Shown in pieces: positions 53,389 through 61,438 of a stretch of 64,000 bases of DNA. This DNA comes from Gammaproteobacteria bacterium (GTDB lineage Bacteria > Pseudomonadota > Gammaproteobacteria > DSM-16500), in contig JAJPGW010000012.1 of the NCBI GenBank assembly GCA_021325575.1, positions 124,001-188,000 on the forward strand, given 5' to 3'. The translations under genes and the position numbers were made by a program. Numbering within the stretch: the first letter of the stretch is position 1; each line of letters starts with the position of its first letter. The notes beneath the pieces were generated by a model. It worked only from the letters and a program-made list of their open reading frames with translations. It was not told the DNA's origin and ran no database searches.

Positions 53389-54501
53389 TCAACTTTCTAA
53401 ACTTTTTATTACTTCCGCTAAAAACCGTGTCGCTTCACCGCCAGTCACTGCCCTATGATCAAATGTCAGCGAAAGGGGCAAAATCCGGCGAATCACCATT
53501 TTTCCATCTTTTGCAACGACCGTATCTCGTAGTTTACCACATCCTAAAATCGCAACCATCGGTGGCACGATAATCGGTGTCGCGTAACGACCGGCAATCA
53601 TTCCAAAATTGGATAAAGTAATGGTCGCACCTTGCAGTTCGCTCGGTGGCACTGTGCGGTCTTTAACGGTTTTTTTAAAATTGTTAACCGCATCACGCAA
53701 TTCTTGTGGGGATTTTTTTTCTGCATTTTTGATCACTGGAACAAATAATCCTTCTGGAGTATCCACGGCCAGTCCAAGATTGACTTCAGGCAATAAACAG
53801 CGTTCCATGGATTTACCTTCATACCAGGCGTTTAGAGAAGGCTCGGCTTTTGCGCCATTAATCATTGCTTGAATTAATCGGACCGTAATATCTGAACCCG
53901 CAGGTAAATCGGTAATATCTGCATCATCAATAATGGTGACAGGCACCACTTCTTGATGTGAATGCGTCATGGCAGCAGCCATCGCACGGCGGACGCCATG
54001 CAACACTTCGAAATTTTCGTGCATTTTTTTTGGGGCGCTAGTCGCTTTTTTTACATCGTCAATAGTAATTTGTCCGTTTGCACCCGTTCCTTTGACAAAA
54101 TTCAAGTCGACATTTAATTGTTTTGCTAATGCACGTACAGCGGGCATGGCTTTAATGGTTGTCGTCGTCGGATTTGCTGAACCGATGATCATGTCGCCAT
54201 CATCCATCACAGCATTGCTTTCTTCGAGACTGCCAACGACCGTGCCTTTATCTTTCACGGCACCTGCTTCACCTTCGAATTCAATCAAAGGCGCATGGGT
54301 TTGAATAATGTCGCCCGCTTTACCGAACAGTTTGACGACTTTGCCCGCTTGCGGGGCAGGTACTTCAACAACTGCTTTTGCGGTTTCAACAGAAACCATG
54401 GGTTGATCGACTTTGACGACATCGCCTACTTTGACGTGCCATTCGTGAATTTCAGCTTCAGCGAGACCTTCGCCTAAATCGGGTAAATTAAATATGCTCA
54501 T
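53389..54501 (-). CDS. 2-Oxoacid dehydrogenase E2, probably branched-chain (dihydrolipoyl acyltransferase)
   Basis: 370 residues. One lipoyl domain (1-77, lipoyl lysine in VSVETAKAVVEV), an E1/E3-binding domain at about 118-155 (MPAVRALAKQLNVDLNFVKGTGANGQIT) and the acyltransferase domain (about 165-370) ending in LSLTFDHRAVTGGEATRFL. The catalytic His is present; the usual Asp of HRxxxDG reads Thr here. Its start overlaps the E1beta stop by four bases (ATGA), so the three genes form one operon. Pyruvate specificity cannot be fully excluded, but E1alpha features and the leucine genes downstream favour branched-chain substrates. No E3 gene is in the window. Confidence 0.88.
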   Translation of the reverse strand: MSIFNLPDLGEGLAEAEIHEWHVKVGDVVKVDQPMVSVETAKAVVEVPAPQAGKVVKLFGKAGDIIQTHAPLIEFEGEAGAVKDKGTVVGSLEESNAVMDDGDMIIGSANPTTTTIKAMPAVRALAKQLNVDLNFVKGTGANGQITIDDVKKATSAPKKMHENFEVLHGVRRAMAAAMTHSHQEVVPVTIIDDADITDLPAGSDITVRLIQAMINGAKAEPSLNAWYEGKSMERCLLPEVNLGLAVDTPEGLFVPVIKNAEKKSPQELRDAVNNFKKTVKDRTVPPSELQGATITLSNFGMIAGRYATPIIVPPMVAILGCGKLRDTVVAKDGKMVIRRILPLSLTFDHRAVTGGEATRFLAEVIKSLES

Positions 54502-55478
54502 GCGAATTCCATAATATTGGTGACTGCTTCGACAATTTGATGTTCATTGGGTAAATAATATTTTTCCATTTTTGCATAGGGGACAATTGTATCGTATCCC
54601 GTGATGCGTTGCACGGGTGCGCGCAAGGACAATAATGCCCGTTCGGCAACTAGCGCAGAAATATCGGCGCCTACACCACCGGTTTTTGCCGCTTCGTGAA
54701 TAATAACGCAGCGACCGGTTTTTTCGACGGATGCGATAATGGTATCGATATCCAATGGTTTAATGGTTGCGACATCGATTACTTCTGCACTAACGCCGTT
54801 TTGTGACAGCAGGTCAGCGGCTGCAAGGGTTTCTTTCACCATAGCGCCCCAAGTCACTAATGTCACATCGGTTCCAACACGCAAAGTAAAACAGGTATCG
54901 AGCGGCAAGGCTTTACCATCATCGATGACATCTTGTTTTGCCCAGCGATATAAACGTGAAGGCTCTAAAAATATGACGGGATCCGGGTCACGAATCGATG
55001 CCAGCAATAAACCATAAGCGCGTTTTGGTGATGATGGAATCACGACGCGTAAACCTGGAATATGTGCGAGAACCGCTTCAGTACTTTCTGAATGATGTTC
55101 AGGAGAACGAATACCACATCCATAAGGCGTGCGAAATACAACAGGACAGGTCATGTGTCCACGGGTTCGATTGCGGATGCGTGCAGCATGATTAACAATT
55201 TGATCATAGCCTGGATATAAAAATCCCATAAACTGAAATTCAGCGACCGGTTTTAATCCAGCAGCCGCCATGCCAATTGAAATCCCGGCGATCATGGATT
55301 CCGCAAGGGGTGTGTCGCGAACGCGATCTGGGCCAAATTTATCGAGTAAACCTTGCGTCGCACGAAACACGCCGCCATTTTTACCGACATCTTCGCCTAG
55401 TACAACGACACTTTTGTCTGCTTTCATTTCATAAGCGAGAGCCAAATTCACGGCTTCTACTAACGTCATTTCAGCCAT
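54498..55478 (-). CDS. 2-Oxoacid dehydrogenase E1 beta subunit, probably branched-chain
   Basis: 326 residues. Seen: MTLVEAVNLALAYEMKADKSVVVLGEDVGKNGGVFRAT opening, DTPLAESMIAGISIGMAAAGLKPVAEFQFMGF, HHSESTEAVLAHIPGLRVVIPSSP and the C-terminal VQRITGYDTIVPYAKMEKYYLP. Together with E1alpha it forms the thiamine-diphosphate alpha2beta2 decarboxylase of the complex. AGGAGG lies within the E1alpha coding end just before the ATG, and the genes overlap by 8 bases, so the two are translationally coupled. Confidence 0.92.
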   Translation of the reverse strand: MAEMTLVEAVNLALAYEMKADKSVVVLGEDVGKNGGVFRATQGLLDKFGPDRVRDTPLAESMIAGISIGMAAAGLKPVAEFQFMGFLYPGYDQIVNHAARIRNRTRGHMTCPVVFRTPYGCGIRSPEHHSESTEAVLAHIPGLRVVIPSSPKRAYGLLLASIRDPDPVIFLEPSRLYRWAKQDVIDDGKALPLDTCFTLRVGTDVTLVTWGAMVKETLAAADLLSQNGVSAEVIDVATIKPLDIDTIIASVEKTGRCVIIHEAAKTGGVGADISALVAERALLSLRAPVQRITGYDTIVPYAKMEKYYLPNEHQIVEAVTNIMEFA

Positions 55479-56550
55479 GTGATTGCCCTCCTAATTGAAT
55501 TAATTGATCCCGTTGTTCTTCGTAAATTTTTGGTAATTTTTCGTATAAATAATCAAAAAGCGATTCGACAGTTGCAGGTTCGGTTTGCAAATAATCAGCG
55601 ACCGTTTTTTCGATTTCTGCGGCGCATTCGGTTTGTAGGGATTCTTCTTTTTTATCGTCCCATACACCCAATTTTTCTAAATATTTTTTAAGACGCATGA
55701 TAGGTTCATGTGCCCAATGCGTTTCACGCGTTCCTTTTGCTTCGTAACGACTGGCATCGTCAGCTGTCGTATGATCGCTTTGACGATAACTAATGATTTC
55801 CAACAATGTCGGTTCGTTTTGTTCACGCGCTTTTTTCATGGCGACTTCCGTTCGATCGCGCACCGCAATCACATCATTACCATCCACTTGCTCACCGGCA
55901 AATCCGGCGGCAATCGCTTTTTGAGCCAGTGTTTGGGCGGCTGTTTGTTCACTTCGGGGTACTGAGATAGCCCATTGATTGTTGCTGACGACAAATACGA
56001 CGGGTAATTTCCAGACACCCGCCACATTCATGGCTTCATAGAAATCGCCTTCAGACGTGCCGCCATCACCGGTCACGGTCAACACAGCATGTTTTTCTTT
56101 GCGAATTTTCAGAGCCGTTGCAACACCTGCAGCATGTAATGGTTGACTGCCGACCGGAACACTATAAGGAAAATTATTTTTCGCCGAGGCAAAACAATTG
56201 CCACGTTCATCGCCGCCCCAATAGAGCAAAATATCACTGAATTTCACTCCACGCTGTACCAAAATTCCCACATCGCGATAATAGGGCACAAAAATATCAT
56301 CTTTTGCCATCCCAGCACCCACACCAACAAACACACCTTCTTGTCCGCGTGTTGATGGATAGGTTCCAATTTTTCCAGTACGCTGTAATGCAATGGCTTT
56401 GGTATCAAAAATACGATTCAGCACCATTAGACGATACAACTTGATTAATTCTTGAGTATCTTTGGCAAAAGCAGGTAAATCCGCGACCACATTACCTTCA
56501 TGATTTAAATATTGATAATAAGGGACTTCAAATTTCGCAACAATTTCCAC
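55471..56550 (-). CDS. 2-Oxoacid dehydrogenase E1 alpha subunit, probably branched-chain
   Basis: 359 residues. Thiamine-diphosphate motif GDGGTSEGDFYEAMNVAGVWKLPVVFVVSNNQWAIS is present (GDG...N about 165-195), with TYPSTRGQEGVFVGVGAGM and the phosphorylation-loop-like SDHTTADDASRYE. HTTADDASRY resembles branched-chain E1alpha (HxTSDDxxxY) more than pyruvate E1alpha. It decarboxylates 2-oxoacids, here probably those from leucine, valine and isoleucine, and passes the acyl group to E2. GTG start with AGGAG six bases upstream. First gene of the E1alpha-E1beta-E2 operon. Confidence 0.9.
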   Translation of the reverse strand: MEIVAKFEVPYYQYLNHEGNVVADLPAFAKDTQELIKLYRLMVLNRIFDTKAIALQRTGKIGTYPSTRGQEGVFVGVGAGMAKDDIFVPYYRDVGILVQRGVKFSDILLYWGGDERGNCFASAKNNFPYSVPVGSQPLHAAGVATALKIRKEKHAVLTVTGDGGTSEGDFYEAMNVAGVWKLPVVFVVSNNQWAISVPRSEQTAAQTLAQKAIAAGFAGEQVDGNDVIAVRDRTEVAMKKAREQNEPTLLEIISYRQSDHTTADDASRYEAKGTRETHWAHEPIMRLKKYLEKLGVWDDKKEESLQTECAAEIEKTVADYLQTEPATVESLFDYLYEKLPKIYEEQRDQLIQLGGQSHG

Positions 56551-56624
56551 TCAGGTCTCCTTTTTGATTCAAATTCTGGTTTATCAGGGTAGCGATCCAA
56601 AAATTTAGAGTCAATCAATTTTCA

Positions 56625-56657
56625 TTTAAGAATTCCTTAAGGTTTGTTGTTTAGCAT
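56625..56657 (+). promoter_or_regulatory. PmrA-box-like tandem element and -10
   Basis: TTTAAG-AATTC-CTTAAG at 56625-56641, ten bases, then TAGCAT at 56652-56657. The ATG at 56684 follows an AAGGAG ribosome site. Confidence 0.62.
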
Positions 56658-56683
56658 CGGTAAAAATTACAAGGAGACCGTTC

Positions 56684-58345
56684 ATGGCACTAAGTCAAGC
56701 TCAACCCACTCAACCCGCTCAACTTCCCTCACCTAGTAAAGCACCTGACGTAAAAGAAGAAAAAAATAGACTACCCGATCCCAATGAAGCATTAGCAATA
56801 TTAAAAGTTGCTCTAAAATTGCGAGGAATCCCCGACGAAGGAAAAAAAGAAGATTTAATTCGCTATACCGCAGACACAGAAAATTATGAAAACTTAATCA
56901 AATTAATGATGGAGATTGGGCAAGACAAAACAGTCAAAAAAGACGGCAGAACATTTACATTAGCAGATTGGGAAGCAATCCTCTTAAAAATTCATGATTA
57001 TATCTTAGCCGAAGATCCCAAAATTCAAGCTAAACAAGCTAGTACATTGCGGACTATCGGTAAAACATTTCAAGCCGGAATCGGTTGGATGGCTAATTTA
57101 GTAACCGGCAGCAATAAAGAAACTATCGACGATGTTTTTATCAATACGATGATAGCAGTGTATAACTATTGTAGAATAGAACTGCAAAAAAGTTTTGAAG
57201 TACAACAATTAGCAGCAAAATTGCTTGTTGACCTTGAGGCCATAGAAAAAAAATATCGCCGACTTTGTGTTAATCCTGATACTAAACAAGAAACGTTTGC
57301 TTCCGTAGAACAAGAATATAAACAACTTACCACTCGCTTAGTGAATCTGGGATCAGATGAAGCAGTTAGTATTCTTGTTACTTCAGACATTCATGAAGCG
57401 CAAAAATTTGCGCAAAAGTTCTATGGTCATGGCTTAATGCAAGATAGACACTATCGATGGAACAGTATGTTCCCCTTATTCTGTAATAAAGAATTTTTTA
57501 AATATTATTTCACTGAATTCATTGCTAAAGCTGACCCAAGAAAAGATGAAAGAGATGTAGAATCCTTCAAAGCGAATGCTCATGATGATACAGTTAGAAA
57601 AACAACTCCGCCTCGCTGGGAAGGAATTGTATTAACTGCTGCAAAAGGAACGCCGTCCAATCAAGGATCTCCTGATGCATCTTCGGGTGGGCAACCAGGA
57701 TCTGATTTGCCAAGCGGTCAGCCCAAACCAGGAGTACAACCTAAACCAGCAACAGGGACACCTGCTCAACCTGCAGAGGGACAATCTGTGTCTGGTTTGC
57801 CAAGCGAGCAACCCAAAACAGAAGTACGGCATAAACCAGGAACAGCGACACCTGCCCAACCTGCGGACGGACAACCTGTCTCTGATTTGCCAAACGGCCG
57901 AGTCACTCCAAGAGAAAGACCGAAGCAAACAGAACAAAATGGTAGTCCCAAAACTTCGGCATCTGCTGGACAGCCAAAGCCAAAAGGTTCTCCTCCAACT
58001 CTGCCACTTTCTGGGACGGGTGCTGCAACTATTTTGCAAAGTTTAAATGCGAATCCAGCGGAGGGTAAACCGGCAGTCACGGCTTCCGATGCAAAAGCGG
58101 CGACTGCGGCTAATGGGTCAACCGGTAACAATGCGCAACAACCAAAGCAAGAAAAACCAAAAATGAGCAAAGGTCAAAGAAAACGAGAGAGAGCAAAAAG
58201 AAAAGCGTCGCTTGCAGCTCAATCACTATTAGGTTCTCAGCAGCAACAACCACAACCCTCTCCAGATAATTCAGGAAGTGATGTTGAAGAAGGTGATGAA
58301 CTGAATGCTTCAACTGCTTCTTTAACAAAAACTGGAAGTAGATAA
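56684..58345 (+). CDS. Unrecognised Pro/Gln-rich repeat protein, putative effector
   Basis: 553 residues, no recognised domain. Residues ~35-305 are helical and charged; residues 336-420 hold two full and one partial copy of a 30-residue repeat built on GQ..SDLPSGQPKP...PAQPA; 420-490 are Ala/Pro/Ser-rich; residues 496-507 are strongly basic (KGQRKRERAKRK), a possible nuclear or nucleic-acid-binding signal; the C-terminus is acidic then Ser/Thr-rich. No signal peptide or membrane helix. Strong ribosome site and PmrA-box-like promoter. Host-directed function is inferred from the promoter and composition only. Confidence 0.6.
   Translation: MALSQAQPTQPAQLPSPSKAPDVKEEKNRLPDPNEALAILKVALKLRGIPDEGKKEDLIRYTADTENYENLIKLMMEIGQDKTVKKDGRTFTLADWEAILLKIHDYILAEDPKIQAKQASTLRTIGKTFQAGIGWMANLVTGSNKETIDDVFINTMIAVYNYCRIELQKSFEVQQLAAKLLVDLEAIEKKYRRLCVNPDTKQETFASVEQEYKQLTTRLVNLGSDEAVSILVTSDIHEAQKFAQKFYGHGLMQDRHYRWNSMFPLFCNKEFFKYYFTEFIAKADPRKDERDVESFKANAHDDTVRKTTPPRWEGIVLTAAKGTPSNQGSPDASSGGQPGSDLPSGQPKPGVQPKPATGTPAQPAEGQSVSGLPSEQPKTEVRHKPGTATPAQPADGQPVSDLPNGRVTPRERPKQTEQNGSPKTSASAGQPKPKGSPPTLPLSGTGAATILQSLNANPAEGKPAVTASDAKAATAANGSTGNNAQQPKQEKPKMSKGQRKRERAKRKASLAAQSLLGSQQQQPQPSPDNSGSDVEEGDELNASTASLTKTGSR
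57689..57943 (+). repeat. Tandem 90-base repeat within the coding region
   Basis: Two full 90-base units (57689-57778, 57779-57868) and a partial third. They encode 30-residue Pro/Gln-rich units (GQPGSDLPSG..., GQSVSGLPSE..., GQPVSDLPNG...). DNA identity is visible (for example TTGCCAAGCG and ACACCTGC.CAACCTGC recur), so copy number may vary between strains. Confidence 0.8.
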
Positions 58346-58368
58346 TAAAATTCTTCCTGTCATTTTTT

Positions 58369-58400
58369 ATCGTAATCCATCAAAACCGGTGGATTACGAT
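58369..58400. repeat. Inverted repeat after the Pro/Gln-rich gene
   Basis: ATCGTAATCCA and TGGATTACGAT, an exact 11-base inverted pair around a 10-base loop. No T-run follows, so it is not a classical terminator, though it may stabilise the transcript end. The rest of the 276-base gap holds AT-rich sequence and the palindrome at 58521. Confidence 0.6.
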
Positions 58401-58520
58401 ACATTCTTATCTCATAATCACTATTAATAATTCAGTTTTTAATAAATTGTTCTTTTTTTAACAAAAAAGTATTGGCCATCTTTCAAACAATTCTAAATGT
58501 TAAAATATTAGTATGAATAC

Positions 58521-58600
58521 GTCATTGCGAGGCCTGCTTTTTAGGCCGAAGCAATCTTTAAAAGATTGCTTCGTCGCATAAAGCGCTCCTCGCAATGACG
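58521..58600. repeat. Palindromic repeat, GTCATTGCGAGG family, mixed arms
   Basis: 80 bases. Left arm CGTCATTGCGAGGCCTGC... (type B, with AGGCC/GGCCT mini-hairpin); right arm ATTGCTTCGTCGCATAAAGC... (type A). The reciprocal arrangement of the copy at 42753. Just upstream of the L,D-transpeptidase ribosome site. Confidence 0.85.
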
Positions 58601-58621
58601 GGGTAATTTGGAGTTACAATC

Positions 58622-59815
58622 ATGAACCGTTTGTTCATGTTTCGCATAATGCTTTTAGTCGTACTATTCGTCACGACGTCTTTTGCATTGGCAATGGGCG
58701 AACAACCTATTATTAGCTCCCAGCTTACCGTCGCCAGCCGCAATTTTTGGCAATTGAATCACGCTATGTCTTTCTACGAAAAATTATCACACCAACCGTG
58801 GAACATCATTCCTGAAGAACCACATTTATTAAAATTAGGCACCAAATCCAATGCGGTATTAATCCTTCGTGAACACTTAAGAATTTTAGGTGATTTACAA
58901 CCCGTCAATGATGTCGGCGGAAAAAAATTCGATTTAGCGCTCGAACAAGCTGTCGAATCCTTTCAAGAACGTCATGGCATCAAAGTCGATGGTGCGGTAG
59001 GCAATGAAACCCGCGATGAATTAAATATCCCACCCGAAGAACGCATCAAACAAATCGCGATCAACATGCAACGCTGGGCCAATTTGGCGGATAAATTAGG
59101 CCAGCGATTTATTTTGGTGAATATTCCCGCTTATCACATGGAAGTTTTTGAAAACAATCAAGTGGTCTTGAGTTTAAAAGCGATTGTTGGAAAAAAAGAT
59201 TTGCCAACGCCTGAAATTGAATCGAAAGTGACGCGCATTGTCTTTAATCCTTATTGGAATATTCCAAATAAAATTGCGCAAAATGATATTGCACCAAAAA
59301 TGCTGGCTGATCCGAGTTACATGTATCGCTCCCACATTCGCGCCTTTCGTGTCGAAGACAATGATGCAACAGAGGTCGATCCCGCTAACATTGATTGGCA
59401 GAACGCCGAAATTTACGGTTTAAATTATCATTTGCGACAAGACCCGGGCCCTGAAAATGCGCTCGGACTGGTTAAATTTGAATTTCATAATACGCATGAT
59501 GTTTACATGCATGATACCTCCGCAAAAGATTTATTTAACAACCATATCCGTTCTTACAGTCACGGCTGTATTCGTCTAGAAAATCCTTTCACCTTGGTAG
59601 AATATCTGTTAAAAGATGATCCGCGCTGGACAGACATGCGTATCGGAGAAATTTTAGATGAAGGCAAAACACGCTACGTCTCAGTCCCCCACCCTATCCC
59701 GATTTTTGTGACTTATATCACAGCCTGGGTAGATGAAGCGGGCCGCGTCAATTTTCGGGATGATTTATATCAATTAGATGACCAAGTCTGGTCCCCGCAA
59801 AGGACCGTCTATTAG
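58622..59815 (+). CDS. L,D-transpeptidase with peptidoglycan-binding domain (YcbB/LdtD-like)
   Basis: 397 residues. Signal peptide or anchor at 1-25; PG_binding_1 domain at about 70-140 (LGTKSNAVLILREHLRILGDL ... AVESFQERHGIKVDGAVGNETRDEL); YkuD catalytic domain at about 160-330 with HDVYMHDTSAKDLF and the active Cys316 in SHGCIRLE. Periplasmic; makes 3-3 cross-links in peptidoglycan or links peptidoglycan to proteins. The large lid region between (VFNPYWNIPNKIAQ...) is typical of the YcbB group, but the protein is shorter than E. coli LdtD. GGAG precedes the ATG. Followed after 9 bases by rlmI. Confidence 0.9.
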   Translation: MNRLFMFRIMLLVVLFVTTSFALAMGEQPIISSQLTVASRNFWQLNHAMSFYEKLSHQPWNIIPEEPHLLKLGTKSNAVLILREHLRILGDLQPVNDVGGKKFDLALEQAVESFQERHGIKVDGAVGNETRDELNIPPEERIKQIAINMQRWANLADKLGQRFILVNIPAYHMEVFENNQVVLSLKAIVGKKDLPTPEIESKVTRIVFNPYWNIPNKIAQNDIAPKMLADPSYMYRSHIRAFRVEDNDATEVDPANIDWQNAEIYGLNYHLRQDPGPENALGLVKFEFHNTHDVYMHDTSAKDLFNNHIRSYSHGCIRLENPFTLVEYLLKDDPRWTDMRIGEILDEGKTRYVSVPHPIPIFVTYITAWVDEAGRVNFRDDLYQLDDQVWSPQRTVY

Positions 59816-59824
59816 AGAAACATT

Positions 59825-61015
59825 ATGAAAACACTGCGATTGAAAAAAAACGAAGACCGCCGTCTGCGTGCGGGACATCTTTGGATTTACAGTAATGAAA
59901 TTGATACGAAAGCAACCCCACTAAAAGAATTCACAGCGGGTGAAGAAGTGCGAGTGGAAGCGCATGATAAAACCCCTTTGGGAATTGCGTATGTTAATCC
60001 GCACTCGCTGATTACCGCTCGACTCTTCAGTCGACGATTAAGTGCGCGACTCGATCGGGATTATTTTCGTGAAAAATTGCAAAATGCGCTGGCTTTACGG
60101 ACTCGTTTGTATACGAAACCCTATTATCGAATGGTATTTAGTGAAGGGGATGGTTTGCCAGGTCTGATTATCGATCGGTTTAATGAAACGCTTGCTATTC
60201 AAATTAATACGGCGGGAATGGAACTTAAAAAAGATCTTATCCTGGAAACTCTTTCTGAAATTTTACCTGAAATTAAAGCGGTTTTATTCAGAAATGACAG
60301 TCCGGCGAGATTACAGGAAGGTCTAGAGACTGAAATCATCGCGGGTTTCGGTGAACCACCTCAAAAAATTCTTCTCGAAGAAAATAATACCTTATTTCAT
60401 GCGCCACTTTGGGAAGGCCAAAAAACCGGCTGGTTTTACGATCATCGTTTAAACCGCTCGCGTCTGAAAGACTATGTTGCTAGCAAAAATGTACTGGATG
60501 TCTTCAGCTATCTCGGCGGATGGGGAATTGAAGCCGCTGTTTTTGGTGCAAAATCCGTTGTATGCGTTGATGCTTCTTCACTTGCTTCCGACTGGATAAA
60601 AGAAAATGCCGAGCTGAATCAGGTTGCCGATCGAGTGAATGTGATTTGTGAGGATGCCTTTGATGCCTTAAAAAAACTGCATCAGGAAAAAAAGACGTTC
60701 GATGTCATTATTCTTGACCCACCCGCTTTCGTTAAAAAACAAAAAGACAAAAAAGAAGGTTTTCTTGCCTATCAGCGCATCAATGAATTGGCGCTGAAAT
60801 TATTAGCGCCAGAGGGTATTTTGGTTTCCTGCTCTTGCTCGATGCACATGAGTTTTGAAGACTTGCTGCAAGCCATTCGGCGCGCCACACTGCAGGCTCA
60901 TTGCGAATTACAACTACTGGAACGCGGACATCAAGCGCCCGATCATCCCGTGCATATCGCGATTCCGGAAACAGATTATTTGAAAATGGTCATAGGCAGG
61001 AAAGTTCAGAGATGA
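59825..61015 (+). CDS. rlmI: 23S rRNA (cytosine-5)-methyltransferase RlmI-like
   Basis: 396 residues. N-terminal PUA domain (1-75: LKKNEDRRLRAGHLWIYSNEID...GIAYVNPHSLITARLFSR), a central EEHEH-like domain and a SAM-binding Rossmann domain with VLDVFSYLGGWGIEAAVFGAKSVVCVD. The catalytic motifs ILDPPAFVKK and VSCSCSMHMS match RlmI, which methylates C1962 of 23S rRNA in E. coli. Length is normal. Followed directly by a strong terminator. GAGAAACATT precedes the ATG. Confidence 0.92.
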   Translation: MKTLRLKKNEDRRLRAGHLWIYSNEIDTKATPLKEFTAGEEVRVEAHDKTPLGIAYVNPHSLITARLFSRRLSARLDRDYFREKLQNALALRTRLYTKPYYRMVFSEGDGLPGLIIDRFNETLAIQINTAGMELKKDLILETLSEILPEIKAVLFRNDSPARLQEGLETEIIAGFGEPPQKILLEENNTLFHAPLWEGQKTGWFYDHRLNRSRLKDYVASKNVLDVFSYLGGWGIEAAVFGAKSVVCVDASSLASDWIKENAELNQVADRVNVICEDAFDALKKLHQEKKTFDVIILDPPAFVKKQKDKKEGFLAYQRINELALKLLAPEGILVSCSCSMHMSFEDLLQAIRRATLQAHCELQLLERGHQAPDHPVHIAIPETDYLKMVIGRKVQR

Positions 61016-61019
61016 AAAT

Positions 61020-61057
61020 AAAAACGGGGAGAGTGTCGCCACCCTCCCCGTTTTTTA
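61020..61057. terminator. Bidirectional terminator between rlmI and the Lys-rich mini-ORF
   Basis: CGGGGAG and CTCCCCG stem of at least seven G/C pairs, extended by A/T pairs, flanked by A-run on the left and T-run on the right, so it can work for rlmI (plus) and for the short frame at 61063-61104 (minus). Confidence 0.88.
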
Positions 61058-61062
61058 ATGAA

Positions 61063-61104
61063 TTACTTCTTTTTCTTTTTAGCGGTTTTTTTCTTCGCTG
61101 GCAT
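61063..61104 (-). CDS. Possible 13-residue Lys-rich peptide
   Basis: MPAKKKTAKKKKK on the minus strand, preceded by AAGGAG eight bases before the ATG and followed within a few bases by a strong terminator. Very strong ribosome site and terminator around so short a frame argue that it is expressed. The sequence resembles the Lys/Ala-rich tail of the VOC protein at 47.9 kb. Alternatively this is a small RNA. Function unknown. Confidence 0.45.
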   Translation of the reverse strand: MPAKKKTAKKKKK

Positions 61105-61298
61105 GTTATCTTCTCCTTAAGATGGTTAGTAAAGGTCTGCCCGAACCACTCGAGCAATTTCATTATATACCTTTCTCATCATTTGTGAAGAGTGTGTTGC
61201 AATTTTTCGTGGAAGGGTCGAAGTGATCTCGCGCTAAAAATTTTTTTTAATTTTCTTCGCTATTTTTAGGGATTTTTTTCATGTTTCAGAACATCCGC

Positions 61299-61366
61299 TG
61301 TCATCCTGAGCGAAGTGAAGGATCTGTCCAACGTTCCAGAGATCCTTCGCTTCGCTCAGGATGACA
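61299..61366. repeat. Palindromic repeat, TGTCATCCTGAGCGAAG family
   Basis: 68 bases, 27-base inverted arms with one or two mismatches around a 14-base centre; same family as 48552-48636 but with a shorter middle. Lies six bases before the PmrA-box-like element of the next gene, within the 334-base gap 61105-61438; the rest of the gap is AT-rich with no gene seen. Confidence 0.88.
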
Positions 61367-61372
61367 CGTGAT

Positions 61373-61405
61373 TTTAAGTAATCCTTAAGGTTAATGAGAT
61401 AAAAT
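61373..61405 (+). promoter_or_regulatory. PmrA-box-like tandem element and -10
   Basis: TTTAAG-TAATC-CTTAAG at 61373-61389, ten bases, then TAAAAT at 61400-61405. The best -10 of the set. The ATG at 61439 follows CGAGGATTCT. Confidence 0.66.
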
Positions 61406-61438
61406 AATCATAAAATATGATTATTTAACGAGGATTCT

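Noticed and set aside
53389-54501. E2 acyltransferase inactive because DHRAVTGGEA lacks the Asp of HRxxxDG
   Set aside because: The catalytic His is present, the operon is intact, and I cannot exclude that this is a normal variant of the subgroup.
42753-58600. CRISPR array from the ~80-base repeats
   Set aside because: The copies are palindromes scattered kilobases apart between genes, not evenly spaced direct repeats with spacers, and no cas gene is present.
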